A DNA stretch of 62,009 nt, from positions 1 through 62,009 of the forward strand of contig JAPLED010000079.1 of NCBI GenBank assembly GCA_026391475.1, read 5' to 3'. Shown here in pieces: positions 51,722 to 60,434 of this stretch. This stretch comes from Bacteroidia bacterium (lineage in GTDB: Bacteria > Bacteroidota > Bacteroidia > Bacteroidales > VadinHA17). The position numbers and the translations under genes are program-made. How positions within the stretch are numbered: the stretch's first letter is position 1; every line of letters starts with the position of its first letter. The notes below the pieces were generated by a model. That model was not told where the DNA came from. It ran no database searches and worked only from the letters and a program-made list of their open reading frames with translations.

Positions 51722-53215
51722 ATGAAAAGGATAAGTTTAATAATATTAGTAGTATTAGGTTTGTTTAACGGGATTATTGCCCAGAACATTGATGATGCAT
51801 TGAGGTATTCCCAGGTATTTTATGGAGGAACTGCCAGGTTTATGTCAATGGGAGGCGCATTCACAGCCCTTGGTGCCGATTTATCTAGCATCAGCCTCAA
51901 TCCCGCAGGTACAGGCGTATTCAGATCTTCTGAATACAGTCTGACCCCACAATTGTTTTATAACAATACATCTTCTCTTTGGAATAGTTCTGCATCTAAA
52001 GACTTCAGTTATGTATTTAATCTGAGTCAGATAGGGATTGTATCCAACATTATTTCTACCGGTAATGAGACAGGCCTGGTAAATTTAAATGCAGCTTATT
52101 CATATAACAGAACAAACAACTTTAATGAGAATATTACAATAAGCGGGATCAGTAATAACAGCTCAATGGCTGATTATTGGGTTTCCTGGGCAAATGGTAA
52201 TATTAAAATAGATATTCCTGATGATGCATGGGCAGCAAATCAAACATGGCTGATAGATACTCTCTCAGGATCAAATACGTCGTATGGAACAATATTTTCA
52301 AATTACGGTGGTAATCCTTTTTCAACGTATGGTCAAGAAATAAAAAGAGTAATTACAAATGCCGGTTATACTGGCGAACATGCATTCTCAATTGGAGCTA
52401 ATTTTTCCAACAAGTTTTACTTCGGAACAACTCTGGGAATAAGTAGACTAAGATATACTGGGCATTACGAACACCTTGAATCTGACGTTGAGGATGTTAT
52501 ATATGATTTCAAGAGTTTTACATATACCGACCATCTTGAAGCTACTGGTACAGGATATTCTCTGAAAATCGGAACAATAATTAAGCCTGTCGAATTCTTA
52601 AGGATAGGCCTTGCTTTACATTCTCCGATAGTATATAGAATTACTGAGAATTACTTTGACAATATCTCTTCATATTTTGATACCAAAGTTGATAATATTG
52701 ACCACTATGAGTATTCAAACAACCCTATGAGTTACAAGTATACTTTTACTACCCCGTTCAGAGCTAATGTCGGTTTAGCACTTCAGATAAAAAAGCGTGC
52801 GATAATTAGTGCAGATTATGAGTTTGTAGATTATAGTATGTCACAATTCAGCAAAGCGATTGACAATCAGAATTTCTCTAATGAAAACAGCAGTATCAAG
52901 GATACGTACAAGTCGGCTTCAAACCTTAGACTTGGTGCGGAATTACGTTTAAGTAATATTTACCTAAGAGGTGGCTATAGTTATTACGGGAAAGCTTTTA
53001 AACCTAGTGAAGATAACAAAGACCTTGATTATAATTCACTCTCATTTGGTATTGGCATGAGACAACAGAATTTTTACGTGGATCTGGCTTGCACAACACT
53101 TTCCAGCACAAAATTGTACTATATGTATTATGACCCGGGTTATTTGGAACCTGCATCAATTAAAACCACTAAAAACACTTTTACAGTTACTTTAGGTTAT
53201 AAGTTTGGCTATTAA
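51722..53215 (+). CDS. FadL/OmpP1-family outer-membrane transporter
   Basis: 497 residues, signal peptide to about IIAQ (residue 20). The mature start NIDDALRYSQVFYGGTARFMSMGGAFTALGADLSSISLNPAGTG in family-typical pieces (RFMSMGGAFTALG, SLNPAG) is the hallmark of FadL/TodX/OmpP1 proteins. A barrel of 14 strands follows, ending with FTVTLGYKFGY, an aromatic C-terminus as expected. The family takes up hydrophobic compounds; the substrate here is unknown. It has an own terminator, and is 78 bp after the lipoprotein. Confidence 0.92.
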   Translation: MKRISLIILVVLGLFNGIIAQNIDDALRYSQVFYGGTARFMSMGGAFTALGADLSSISLNPAGTGVFRSSEYSLTPQLFYNNTSSLWNSSASKDFSYVFNLSQIGIVSNIISTGNETGLVNLNAAYSYNRTNNFNENITISGISNNSSMADYWVSWANGNIKIDIPDDAWAANQTWLIDTLSGSNTSYGTIFSNYGGNPFSTYGQEIKRVITNAGYTGEHAFSIGANFSNKFYFGTTLGISRLRYTGHYEHLESDVEDVIYDFKSFTYTDHLEATGTGYSLKIGTIIKPVEFLRIGLALHSPIVYRITENYFDNISSYFDTKVDNIDHYEYSNNPMSYKYTFTTPFRANVGLALQIKKRAIISADYEFVDYSMSQFSKAIDNQNFSNENSSIKDTYKSASNLRLGAELRLSNIYLRGGYSYYGKAFKPSEDNKDLDYNSLSFGIGMRQQNFYVDLACTTLSSTKLYYMYYDPGYLEPASIKTTKNTFTVTLGYKFGY

Positions 53216-53238
53216 TACTTTAATGACTTCCTTTGAAC

Positions 53239-53272
53239 GAGGCTGTTTCAATTGAGATAGCCTCTTTTTTTT
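53239..53272 (+). terminator. Terminator of the FadL-like gene
   Basis: GAGGCTGTTTC (53239-53249) pairs with GAGATAGCCTC (53254-53264) with two wobbles, followed by eight T. Rho-independent shape, 24 nt after the stop. Confidence 0.85.
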
Positions 53273-53318
53273 CAAATATAGCATCTACAGCCTCTACAGC
53301 TTTTTTGCCGTTACGCCT

Positions 53319-53924
53319 TTAAAGATAGTCAACTGCTTCTGTTCCCATATTAAAGACAAGATCAATAATACTCAGACCCGGAACAAAACCCTCACCGTTA
53401 TTAAAGACCTGGAAGTATTCTTTTAAAGTAAACGGAGATTCTTCCTTAGGTGCAATTTTGTATCTGAAATCATTTTCCATTTCCCCAACAGGTTCAAAAT
53501 TGGTGGTATAGGAAATTGTCTTTTTCATTTTAAGTATTTCAAGAAGTGTCTCTATAAGTTCCATGTTCAGGTCAAGAAGAAATTCATGATTTTTTGAAAT
53601 TATCTTTTCAATATTTTCAAAATAGAATTCGAAATAGGGTGATGAGTTATAAGATGCAGTCATTGCTCCTGTATGAACCTGCTGCCACCTTTTGGAGTAA
53701 TCGATCCTGATATCTTTTACCGGTGTTTTATGCAAACTGCCAAGATAAACAGGTACGGACAAAAGCTGAGTACCATGCGCTGAAAGAATATAACATCTGT
53801 TCCGGTAGGTCTGTTTCAGATAATTCTCCTCTCTTTCAACTAATACTTCATCTGCCCGTGAAATTAAGGAGACGTATTCAACCGGTGGTAAGTATGCTGT
53901 GGAAACCAATATTTTCCCTGCCAT
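53319..53924 (-). CDS. WbqC-like family protein
   Basis: 201 residues from ATG 53924; a GTG at 53939 overlapping the larB stop (GTGA) is an equally possible coupled start. MAGKILVSTAYLPPVEYVSLI at the start is the WbqC-like signature (quoted in part), as is YLKQTYRNRCYILSAHG, then RIDYSKRWQQVHTGAMTASY with conserved Trp/His/Tyr. WbqC proteins often lie in polysaccharide loci; their chemistry is not settled. Here it is tied to larB rather than sugar genes. Confidence 0.85.
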   Translation of the reverse strand: MAGKILVSTAYLPPVEYVSLISRADEVLVEREENYLKQTYRNRCYILSAHGTQLLSVPVYLGSLHKTPVKDIRIDYSKRWQQVHTGAMTASYNSSPYFEFYFENIEKIISKNHEFLLDLNMELIETLLEILKMKKTISYTTNFEPVGEMENDFRYKIAPKEESPFTLKEYFQVFNNGEGFVPGLSIIDLVFNMGTEAVDYL

Positions 53925-53935
53925 TGCAAAAAGAA

Positions 53936-54685
53936 TCACTCCATTCGGTTAATCATACTTGCAGAGAAACCGGCACCGAATCCATTATCAATATTTACTA
54001 CGGTAACGCCTGTCGAACAGCTGGTCAGCATGGCCAGAAGAGCGGAAATGCCTCCGAAACTGGCACCATACCCAACGCTTGTTGGTACAGCAATTACCGG
54101 CTTGTCAACAAGTCCTCCCACAACGCTGGCAAGAGCCCCTTCCATTCCCGCAATTACAATAACCACTCTGCAACTTCTGATTTCAGGCAGCTTGTCAACA
54201 AGTCTGTGTATTCCTGCAACACCTGCGTCGTATATTCTTAAAACATTATTTCCAAGTAGTTCGGCTGTGATAGCTGCTTCTTCAGCAACAGGAATATCAG
54301 AGGTACCGGCTGTTATTACTGCAATACGGCTTTCAGGTGCTTTTGGTTTTTTCTTCTGCATGGAGATGATCCGGGCTTCACGATAAAAGACAGCATCAGG
54401 TAAAATACTCCTGACAGCTTCATACATTTCCTGGTTTGCCCTGGTACCTATAACATTATTCTCTCTTTCTGACATCACCCTGAAAATTTCTTTAACCTGT
54501 TCAACAGATTTTCCAGCACAGTAAATGATTTCAGGGTAACCTGTACGCATTTCGCGGTGATGATCGATTCTCGCAAAACCAAGGTCGGTATATGGGAAGT
54601 TTTTTAGTACTTCCAGAGCTTCTTCTATGCTCGTCTGTCCGTTTTTGACATCTTTCAGCAGCTTCTCAACTTCTGTTACATTCAT
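53936..54685 (-). CDS. larB: Nickel-pincer cofactor biosynthesis protein LarB
   Basis: 249 residues. N-terminal helical part (VEKLLKDVKNGQTSIEEALEVLKN) and a C-terminal PurE-like carboxylase domain with RIAVITAGTSDIPVAEEAAI, AGVAGIHRLVDKLPEIRSCRVVIVIAGMEGALASVVGGLV in pieces and AVPTSVGYGASFGGISALLAML. LarB carboxylates and hydrolyses nicotinic acid adenine dinucleotide, the first step to the nickel-pincer nucleotide. larC lies upstream on the same strand. LarE and the acceptor LarA are not in the window. Confidence 0.95.
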   Translation of the reverse strand: MNVTEVEKLLKDVKNGQTSIEEALEVLKNFPYTDLGFARIDHHREMRTGYPEIIYCAGKSVEQVKEIFRVMSERENNVIGTRANQEMYEAVRSILPDAVFYREARIISMQKKKPKAPESRIAVITAGTSDIPVAEEAAITAELLGNNVLRIYDAGVAGIHRLVDKLPEIRSCRVVIVIAGMEGALASVVGGLVDKPVIAVPTSVGYGASFGGISALLAMLTSCSTGVTVVNIDNGFGAGFSASMINRME

Positions 54686-54713
54686 AGTTTTTTCTTTTCA
54701 GGGTTCTTCTTTT

Positions 54714-54748
54714 TTTTGACTTTTGACTTTTGACTTTTGACTTTTGAC
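54714..54748. repeat. Heptanucleotide array between larC and larB
   Basis: Five exact TTTTGAC units (54714-54748) in the gap between the larC stop and the larB start. ACTCCTTACTT (54789-54799) lies at the larC end, as it does beside the array at 34295. Confidence 0.9.
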
Positions 54749-54793
54749 TGCATGAACTTGCCCCCTCTAATCCTCATGAACTCTTCTCACTCC

Positions 54794-55972
54794 TTACTTC
54801 CTACTTTGAACCAACAACGCCATAACATTATTATAAATCTCTTTGACGGGAATTCCTTTTTCCGCTGCTATTTTTCTGCATTCGTCATATTCGGGCTTGC
54901 AGGAGACCTCTTTCTCTTTATAAAATGATCGTTTAATGGTTATATCACCATAAATGGTCTGAAGGGTTTCAAATTTTCTGACCAGAGTATCCTTTCTGAA
55001 AGGAAATGTCCTGATACCCAGTGAAGTAGATTCAGTAAAAATGATATTTTTTAAAATATCAGCCAATTCTATTTCGCAAATTACATTAAGTATGATACCG
55101 GGCCTGCCTTTTTTCATTATTATATTTGAATAGTAAACATCAGATGCACCGGCCTTAAAGAGCCTGTCGGAGATATACTCAAAAAACTCCGGATTCATAT
55201 CATCAATGTTGCATTCCAGGTGAAGTGCATCATGTCCGGATCCCGAACCTGATATTGTCTCCCCGAGGAATACCCTCAGAAGGTTGGGTACATCGTGATG
55301 ATCTTTTTGTCCGACCCCATAAGCTGTTTTTTCAATTTTAACCGGCAAATCAGCGCTAAAGTCTGTTCCCAGCGTGGCTAAAATTGCGGCTCCTGTCGGT
55401 GTGGTGGCTTCAAAGTCGACACCCCCTTTTTTAACAGGAATACCTTTTATGATTTCTGCAGTTGCCGGTGCAGGCACAGGAAGCTTTCCATGATCGCATT
55501 TCACAAAACCACTTCCCAGTTCCACGGTTGAGACATGTACTCCATCAATCTTCAAAGCATTAAAGCATATTGCTGCCCCCACAACATCGATAATTGAATC
55601 AACTGCTCCGACTTCATGAAAGTGAACATGGTCTATTGATATTCCATGTACGGATGCTTCAGCCGTTGCAATCTTCATGAATATTTTCATGCTCAATTCC
55701 TTTGTCTTATTGTCAAGGCTTGAATCATTTATTATCTTTTCAATATCTGATAGGTACCGATGTGCATGCTCATGCCTTGTCTGCTTAACCGTAACTTTTG
55801 TCCCGGTAATACCGTGTCTCTGGTCTTTCTGCACAATAAGCTCCCAACCTTTGAGATTAAGTTTATTTAGTTCACCAATAAGATATGTCTTGTCAATTCC
55901 AAGATCGATCATTGCGCCAAGATTCATATCTCCGCTGATACCTGAGAAACAATCGTAAGAGATAATTTTCAT
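54794..55972 (-). CDS. larC: Nickel-pincer cofactor biosynthesis protein LarC
   Basis: 392 residues from ATG 55972; a TTG at 55978 adds two residues and is less likely. ISYDCFSGISGDMNLGAMIDLG at the N-terminus, HVHFHEVGAVDSIIDVVGAA, ATTPTGAAILATLG and a late LECNIDDMNPEFFEYISDRLF are LarC marks (quoted in pieces). LarC inserts nickel into the pincer nucleotide using CTP. In Lactobacillus plantarum the gene is split by a programmed frameshift; here it is a single frame. It is transcribed before larB. Confidence 0.95.
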   Translation of the reverse strand: MKIISYDCFSGISGDMNLGAMIDLGIDKTYLIGELNKLNLKGWELIVQKDQRHGITGTKVTVKQTRHEHAHRYLSDIEKIINDSSLDNKTKELSMKIFMKIATAEASVHGISIDHVHFHEVGAVDSIIDVVGAAICFNALKIDGVHVSTVELGSGFVKCDHGKLPVPAPATAEIIKGIPVKKGGVDFEATTPTGAAILATLGTDFSADLPVKIEKTAYGVGQKDHHDVPNLLRVFLGETISGSGSGHDALHLECNIDDMNPEFFEYISDRLFKAGASDVYYSNIIMKKGRPGIILNVICEIELADILKNIIFTESTSLGIRTFPFRKDTLVRKFETLQTIYGDITIKRSFYKEKEVSCKPEYDECRKIAAEKGIPVKEIYNNVMALLVQSRK

Positions 55973-56168
55973 ATTCAAAAAATGATATGTTTTTGTTAAA
56001 TATCAACAACAAAAATAGGAAAATGTTAAGGTAATTCATTAAATACATGAATAACCAAACTTTCCAGTTGCTAATATACTATTTACAATCTTTACGGAAT
56101 AATAAAAAAAAATTGTATTTTTCGGCACTTATCCATTAATCATTTGAATTAACGAGTTTATAAAGATT

Positions 56169-57089
56169 ATGAAAAGAAGGGACTTTCTTAAATCATCGGT
56201 TGGTGCAGGCATGGCAGCGGGAGCAGCCTTGAGTCTGGGTGGATATGAAAAACTCTGGACATCAACATCGTCAGCTGCCAAATACGATATGGTTGCCGTC
56301 ATGGGTGGAAATCCTGATGCAATGTTCGACCTCGGGATACAGGAACTGGGAGGGATGGGCACTTTTGTTCAAAAAGGACAGAAAGTGCTGATCAAACCTA
56401 ATATTGGATGGGATGTAATTCCTGATCTGGCAGCAAATACAAATCCTCTGCTTGTCAAAAGGATAATAGAACATTGTTTTAAAGCAGGAGCCAAAGAGGT
56501 TTATGTATTTGATCACACAATCGATAACTGGGTAAATTGTTATAGGAACTCCGGAATTGAGAAGGCTGCAAAATCTGTAGGCGCAAAAGTGGTCCCGGGC
56601 AACTCGGAAAGCTATTACCATCAGATTGAAATTCCGGGAGGTATTAAGCTTCAGAGTGCAAAGGTTCATCAGCTTTTGCTTGAGACAGATGTTTTTATAA
56701 ATGTTCCGATTCTTAAAGATCATAACTCAACACGGATGACCTGTTGTCTTAAGAACACAATGGGACTCGTATGGGACAGGGGTTACTGGCATTCAAATAA
56801 TCTGAACCAGTGTATTGCAGACTATGCATTATACGAGAAGAAGCCAGCACTTAATGTCATTGATTGTTACAATGTTATGGTTAAACATGGCCCTCAGGGG
56901 GTTTCAAAAGAAGATATCGTTTTAATGAAATCCCAGATTCTTACTACCGACTGGGTAGCCGGAGATGCTGCAGCTGCTAAAATGCTTGGTGTTGCTATAG
57001 AAAAGATCGAATATATTCCGATTGCACATAAAATGGGACTGGGGAATATGAACCTGGATTCTCTGAATATTAAAAGAATTAAAATGTAA
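56169..57089 (+). CDS. DUF362 protein with Tat-type signal
   Basis: 306 residues. The N-terminus MKRRDFLKSSVGAGMAAGAA is a twin-arginine signal with hydrophobic h-region, so export by Tat as a folded protein is predicted. The DUF362 core includes VLIKPNIGWD, KRIIEHCFKAGAKEVYVFDHT, VPILKDHNSTRMTCCLKNTMG and AGDAAAAKMLGV. DUF362 domains are linked to iron-sulfur or redox functions in anaerobes, with no settled reaction. It is 6 bp upstream of a polyferredoxin gene, with which it very likely works. Confidence 0.93.
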   Translation: MKRRDFLKSSVGAGMAAGAALSLGGYEKLWTSTSSAAKYDMVAVMGGNPDAMFDLGIQELGGMGTFVQKGQKVLIKPNIGWDVIPDLAANTNPLLVKRIIEHCFKAGAKEVYVFDHTIDNWVNCYRNSGIEKAAKSVGAKVVPGNSESYYHQIEIPGGIKLQSAKVHQLLLETDVFINVPILKDHNSTRMTCCLKNTMGLVWDRGYWHSNNLNQCIADYALYEKKPALNVIDCYNVMVKHGPQGVSKEDIVLMKSQILTTDWVAGDAAAAKMLGVAIEKIEYIPIAHKMGLGNMNLDSLNIKRIKM

Positions 57090-57095
57090 TTTCTG

Positions 57096-58655
57096 ATGAG
57101 GTCACCTTTGCTTAGAAGAACCCGAATCGTATTTTCTACACTTATTTTTATCTGTTTTTTTCTGGTCTTTGTTGACTTTAAGAATCTAATTCCTGCTGAA
57201 TATATCAACATATTATTGTTTTTACAGTTTATTCCATCTGTAATAAAGTTCTATAATCTTGAAACATTGGCTGCCGCCGGATTTCTTGTTGTACTGGTTC
57301 TTACTTTACTGTCAGGCCGTACATACTGTTCTTTCTTATGTCCGCTTGGTATCGGCCAGGATTTGTTCAGCAGGATTGGCGGACATTTTAAGAGGAAATT
57401 CCGGAGGTATGGATTTAAAAGGCCCTTTACTGTATTAAGGTACTCTCTTCTGGCTATAACTCTTATAGTTACTTTGATCTGGGGTATCTATATGATCACC
57501 CTGCTTGACCCTTATAGTATTTTTGGCAGGTTTATGACCTATTTTGCCAGGCCGGCTGTTATTGTAATTAACAACTTTCTGGCCGGGATACTTGGTAAAT
57601 TTGACATCTATACACTTAGTAATGTTCCTGTTAAAAGATTTTCTTTGATTGTCTATTTCGTTCCTGCAGCTTTTTTTATTCTTGTTGGAGTTCTTTCATT
57701 TACAAAAGGTCGACTGTATTGCAATATGATCTGTCCGGTCGGAACATTACTCGGCCTTCTTTCTAAAGTTTCACTTCTCAGAATAAAATTTGATGAAAAA
57801 GCGTGTACCAGATGTGGAAGATGCTCATTAGGATGTAAATCTTCCTGCATTGACTTTCTCAAATACGATGTCGATGTTACACGGTGTGTTGACTGTTTTA
57901 ATTGTATAAATACCTGTCAGGATAAAGCTCTCTCATTTGGTATTGTGAAATTGAAAAAGAAGGTTCATGAGACTGATGAAAGTAAGCGAAAGATCATAGC
58001 CGGATCTTTCCTGCTTCTGTTTGGGTTATCGCGTGTTTCAAACGGACAGCAAAAGACTGCCCCAATACCTAAGAAAGACTCGACAGTCAAAGAAAACAAG
58101 ACACATCCGGTATGCCCTCCCGGAGGAGTAGCGATTGAAGATTTTAATAAGGATTGTACAGCTTGTTCATTGTGTATCAGCGCCTGCCCGAATGGAGTTT
58201 TGCATCCGGCATTTACTCAATATGGAATTGCAGGTATGATGCAGCCGGTAATGGATTACCACAAGAGTTTTTGTACATATAACTGCACAATTTGTACAGA
58301 GATTTGTCCAACCAATGCCTTACACCCCCTGGTACTTGAAGCCAAAAAGCTTACGCAACTGGGTAAAGCAATATTTATAAAGGATAATTGCATTGTAAAA
58401 ACGGAAAAAACAGCTTGTGGTGCATGCTCAGAAAGTTGTCCGACAAAAGCTGTCCATATGATTCCTTATGAAGGAAATCTGTTAATTCCCGAGGTTACTG
58501 ATGATATCTGCATAGGCTGCGGTCATTGCGAATATGCCTGTCCCACCATTCCATATAAAGCAATTTTCGTTAATGGGAATGCTGTTCACGTTGCAGCGAA
58601 AAAACCTGTAAATGTGGAATCTGACATTAAAACTCCGGTTGAATTTCCTTTCTAG
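57096..58655 (+). CDS. Membrane polyferredoxin (NapH/RnfC-like 4Fe-4S protein)
   Basis: 519 residues. An N-terminal membrane part of about five helices contains the NapH-type pairs TYCSFLCPLGIGQDL and RLYCNMICPVGTLLG. The rest has several cysteine clusters: CTRCGRCSLGCKSSC, CVDCFNCINTCQDKA, CTACSLCISACPNGV, CTICTEICPTNAL, CGACSESCPTKAV and CIGCGHCEYACPT, giving a chain of probably six [4Fe-4S] sites. An internal hydrophobic segment at about residues 297-310 (KIIAGSFLLLFGLS) looks like a second signal or helix. It is probably an electron wire for the Tat-exported DUF362 partner or another reductase. Confidence 0.93.
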   Translation: MRSPLLRRTRIVFSTLIFICFFLVFVDFKNLIPAEYINILLFLQFIPSVIKFYNLETLAAAGFLVVLVLTLLSGRTYCSFLCPLGIGQDLFSRIGGHFKRKFRRYGFKRPFTVLRYSLLAITLIVTLIWGIYMITLLDPYSIFGRFMTYFARPAVIVINNFLAGILGKFDIYTLSNVPVKRFSLIVYFVPAAFFILVGVLSFTKGRLYCNMICPVGTLLGLLSKVSLLRIKFDEKACTRCGRCSLGCKSSCIDFLKYDVDVTRCVDCFNCINTCQDKALSFGIVKLKKKVHETDESKRKIIAGSFLLLFGLSRVSNGQQKTAPIPKKDSTVKENKTHPVCPPGGVAIEDFNKDCTACSLCISACPNGVLHPAFTQYGIAGMMQPVMDYHKSFCTYNCTICTEICPTNALHPLVLEAKKLTQLGKAIFIKDNCIVKTEKTACGACSESCPTKAVHMIPYEGNLLIPEVTDDICIGCGHCEYACPTIPYKAIFVNGNAVHVAAKKPVNVESDIKTPVEFPF

Positions 58656-58688
58656 ACAAAACTTTTGCTGGCATTTCTATGATAATTG

Positions 58689-58721
58689 TTTGTTCAGGAT
58701 TCTGGCAATAAGCTAAATTTG
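58689..58721 (+). promoter_or_regulatory. Promoter of the epimerase-citrate lyase operon
   Basis: TTTG (58689-58692), 21 nt, then TAAATTTG (58714-58721), an exact match apart from spacing. The first gene starts at 58745. Confidence 0.7.
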
Positions 58722-58744
58722 TTTTATTAATTATACTAATAAAG

Positions 58745-59191
58745 ATGAAACCATCACATATTGAACATATTGGGATAGCTGTCAGTAACCTTGAAACTGC
58801 AATCAGTTTCTATGAAAAGGTTTTTGGTTTAAAATGCTATAATATTGAGGAGGTGGCTGAACAACAAGTACGGACTGCCTTCTTCATGGTAGGACAAACA
58901 AAAATCGAATTGCTTGAATCTACCGATCCTGAGGGTCCTATTGGAAAATTCATTGAGAAAAAGGGTGAAGGAATTCATCACATTGCATTTGCTGTGGAAA
59001 AAATTGAAGAGCAATTAGTACATGCAGAAAAAATGGGAGTAAAACTGATTGATAGCACTCCGAGAAAAGGCACAGAAGGACTTGATATTGCTTTTCTTCA
59101 CCCTAAGTCAACTTACGGTGTTCTTATTGAGATTTGTGAAAACAAAAAATCAGTAGGTTTTAATAGTATAACCAACCAAAGGGTAAAATGA
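58745..59191 (+). CDS. mce: Methylmalonyl-CoA epimerase
   Basis: 148 residues, vicinal-oxygen-chelate fold with two beta-alpha-beta-beta-beta modules. It has HIEHIGIAVSNLETAISFYE with the first metal His, IELLESTDPEGPIGKFI, GEGIHHIAFAV and YGVLIEICE with the last metal Glu. It interconverts R- and S-methylmalonyl-CoA in the propionate/succinate route. Its stop overlaps the citDE start by 4 bp (ATGA), an operon that joins propionate metabolism to a CoA-linked lyase. Confidence 0.93.
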   Translation: MKPSHIEHIGIAVSNLETAISFYEKVFGLKCYNIEEVAEQQVRTAFFMVGQTKIELLESTDPEGPIGKFIEKKGEGIHHIAFAVEKIEEQLVHAEKMGVKLIDSTPRKGTEGLDIAFLHPKSTYGVLIEICENKKSVGFNSITNQRVK

Positions 59192-60417
59192 AGAAATCTA
59201 TAGCAATTGCCGGTAATTCCGGTCCAAAGGTCAGATCCGATTGCGAAATTATTCTGGAACTAAAAACTGAGGGAGGAATAATTTTTGATTTGGTTTCGAA
59301 GGTTAAAGTACTCTATGGCGAATCAATAAAAAGCCTTACTTCTGAAATACTGGAATTCTTTGGAGTTAAAAACGCATTTGTTAAGATCAATGACTCCGGA
59401 GCTCTCCCTTTTGTTATTGCTGCCCGTCTGGAATCCGCAGTTAAACAACTGATTAATACAGATCTTGACTATCTGCCTGAGTTTATCAGCGAGAATGGTT
59501 ATTCCACAACCCGTGACCGGTTCCGTTTTTCGCGGTTGTATTTACCCGGTAATACCCCAGGTCTGATGATCAATGCCGGTCTCCATTCTGCTGACGGAAT
59601 AATTCTTGATCTTGAGGACTCAGTGGCACCGGAAAAGAAGGATGAAGCCAGGTTACTTGTCAGAAATGCATTACGTCAGATCAATTTCTGCGGCGCAGAA
59701 AGGATGGTACGGATCAATAAGGGCGAAAGAGGTTTGGAAGATCTTCATTTTGTAATTCCTCATAACGTTAATCTTATTCTCATCCCTAAATGCGAGCGTG
59801 TCGATTATGTTAAAAGTGTTGATAATGAGATTGCCACAATAAAAACGAAACTTAATCTGAATAATCAGGTATTCCTGATGCCTATTATTGAAAGTGCATT
59901 AGGCGTAGAAAATTCTTATGAGATTGCCCGGTCGTCTGAAAATGTTGTTGCAATAGCAATAGGACTCGAAGATTATACAGCTGATCTGGGTGTTCTCAGA
60001 ACTGCAGAAGGTAAAGAATCGTTATATGCAAGAACAAGGCTCGTTGTTGCAGCCAAAGCAGCAGGTATTCAGCCTATCGATTCTGTGTTTTCAGATGTTG
60101 GTGATATGGAGGCACTAAGGCAAAATGTTCTCACATCAAAAGCTCTGGGCTTTGAAGGTATGGGTTGTATTCATCCCAGGCAGATCCCGGTAATACGGCA
60201 GGGATTTTCCCCTGATGAAACTGATATAGAAAAATCGAAAAAAATTGTACTGGCATTTGAAACCGCGAAACTTAAAGGACTTGGAGTGGTGGCCATGGGA
60301 ACAAAAATGATCGATCCCCCGGTTGTCGCACGAGCTCAAAAAACTATTGATCTTGCAGTACGTCTTGGTCTTTTATCCGGTAACTGGATCGATGATATTC
60401 CGGTGAAAGAGAATTAA
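59188..60417 (+). CDS. citE: Citrate lyase: CitD acyl-carrier and CitE beta-subunit fused
   Basis: 409 residues. Residues 1-92 match CitD: AIAGNSGPKVRSDCEIILEL, VKVLYGESIKSLTSEILEFFGV, KINDSGALPFVIAARLES. Ser17 (VRSDC) is the likely attachment site of the phosphoribosyl-dephospho-CoA prosthetic group, with 3 extra residues before it compared with E. coli CitD. From about 105 on it is CitE (HpcH/aldolase barrel): RFSRLYLPGNTPGLM, DGIILDLEDSVAPEKKDEAR, ESALGVENSYEIA, AIGLEDYTADLG and GFEGMGCIHPRQI. In most bacteria these are separate genes. It overlaps mce by 4 bp and precedes citF by 17 bp. Confidence 0.92.
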   Translation: MKKSIAIAGNSGPKVRSDCEIILELKTEGGIIFDLVSKVKVLYGESIKSLTSEILEFFGVKNAFVKINDSGALPFVIAARLESAVKQLINTDLDYLPEFISENGYSTTRDRFRFSRLYLPGNTPGLMINAGLHSADGIILDLEDSVAPEKKDEARLLVRNALRQINFCGAERMVRINKGERGLEDLHFVIPHNVNLILIPKCERVDYVKSVDNEIATIKTKLNLNNQVFLMPIIESALGVENSYEIARSSENVVAIAIGLEDYTADLGVLRTAEGKESLYARTRLVVAAKAAGIQPIDSVFSDVGDMEALRQNVLTSKALGFEGMGCIHPRQIPVIRQGFSPDETDIEKSKKIVLAFETAKLKGLGVVAMGTKMIDPPVVARAQKTIDLAVRLGLLSGNWIDDIPVKEN

Positions 60418-60434
60418 GTATTTACAAAGACAAT

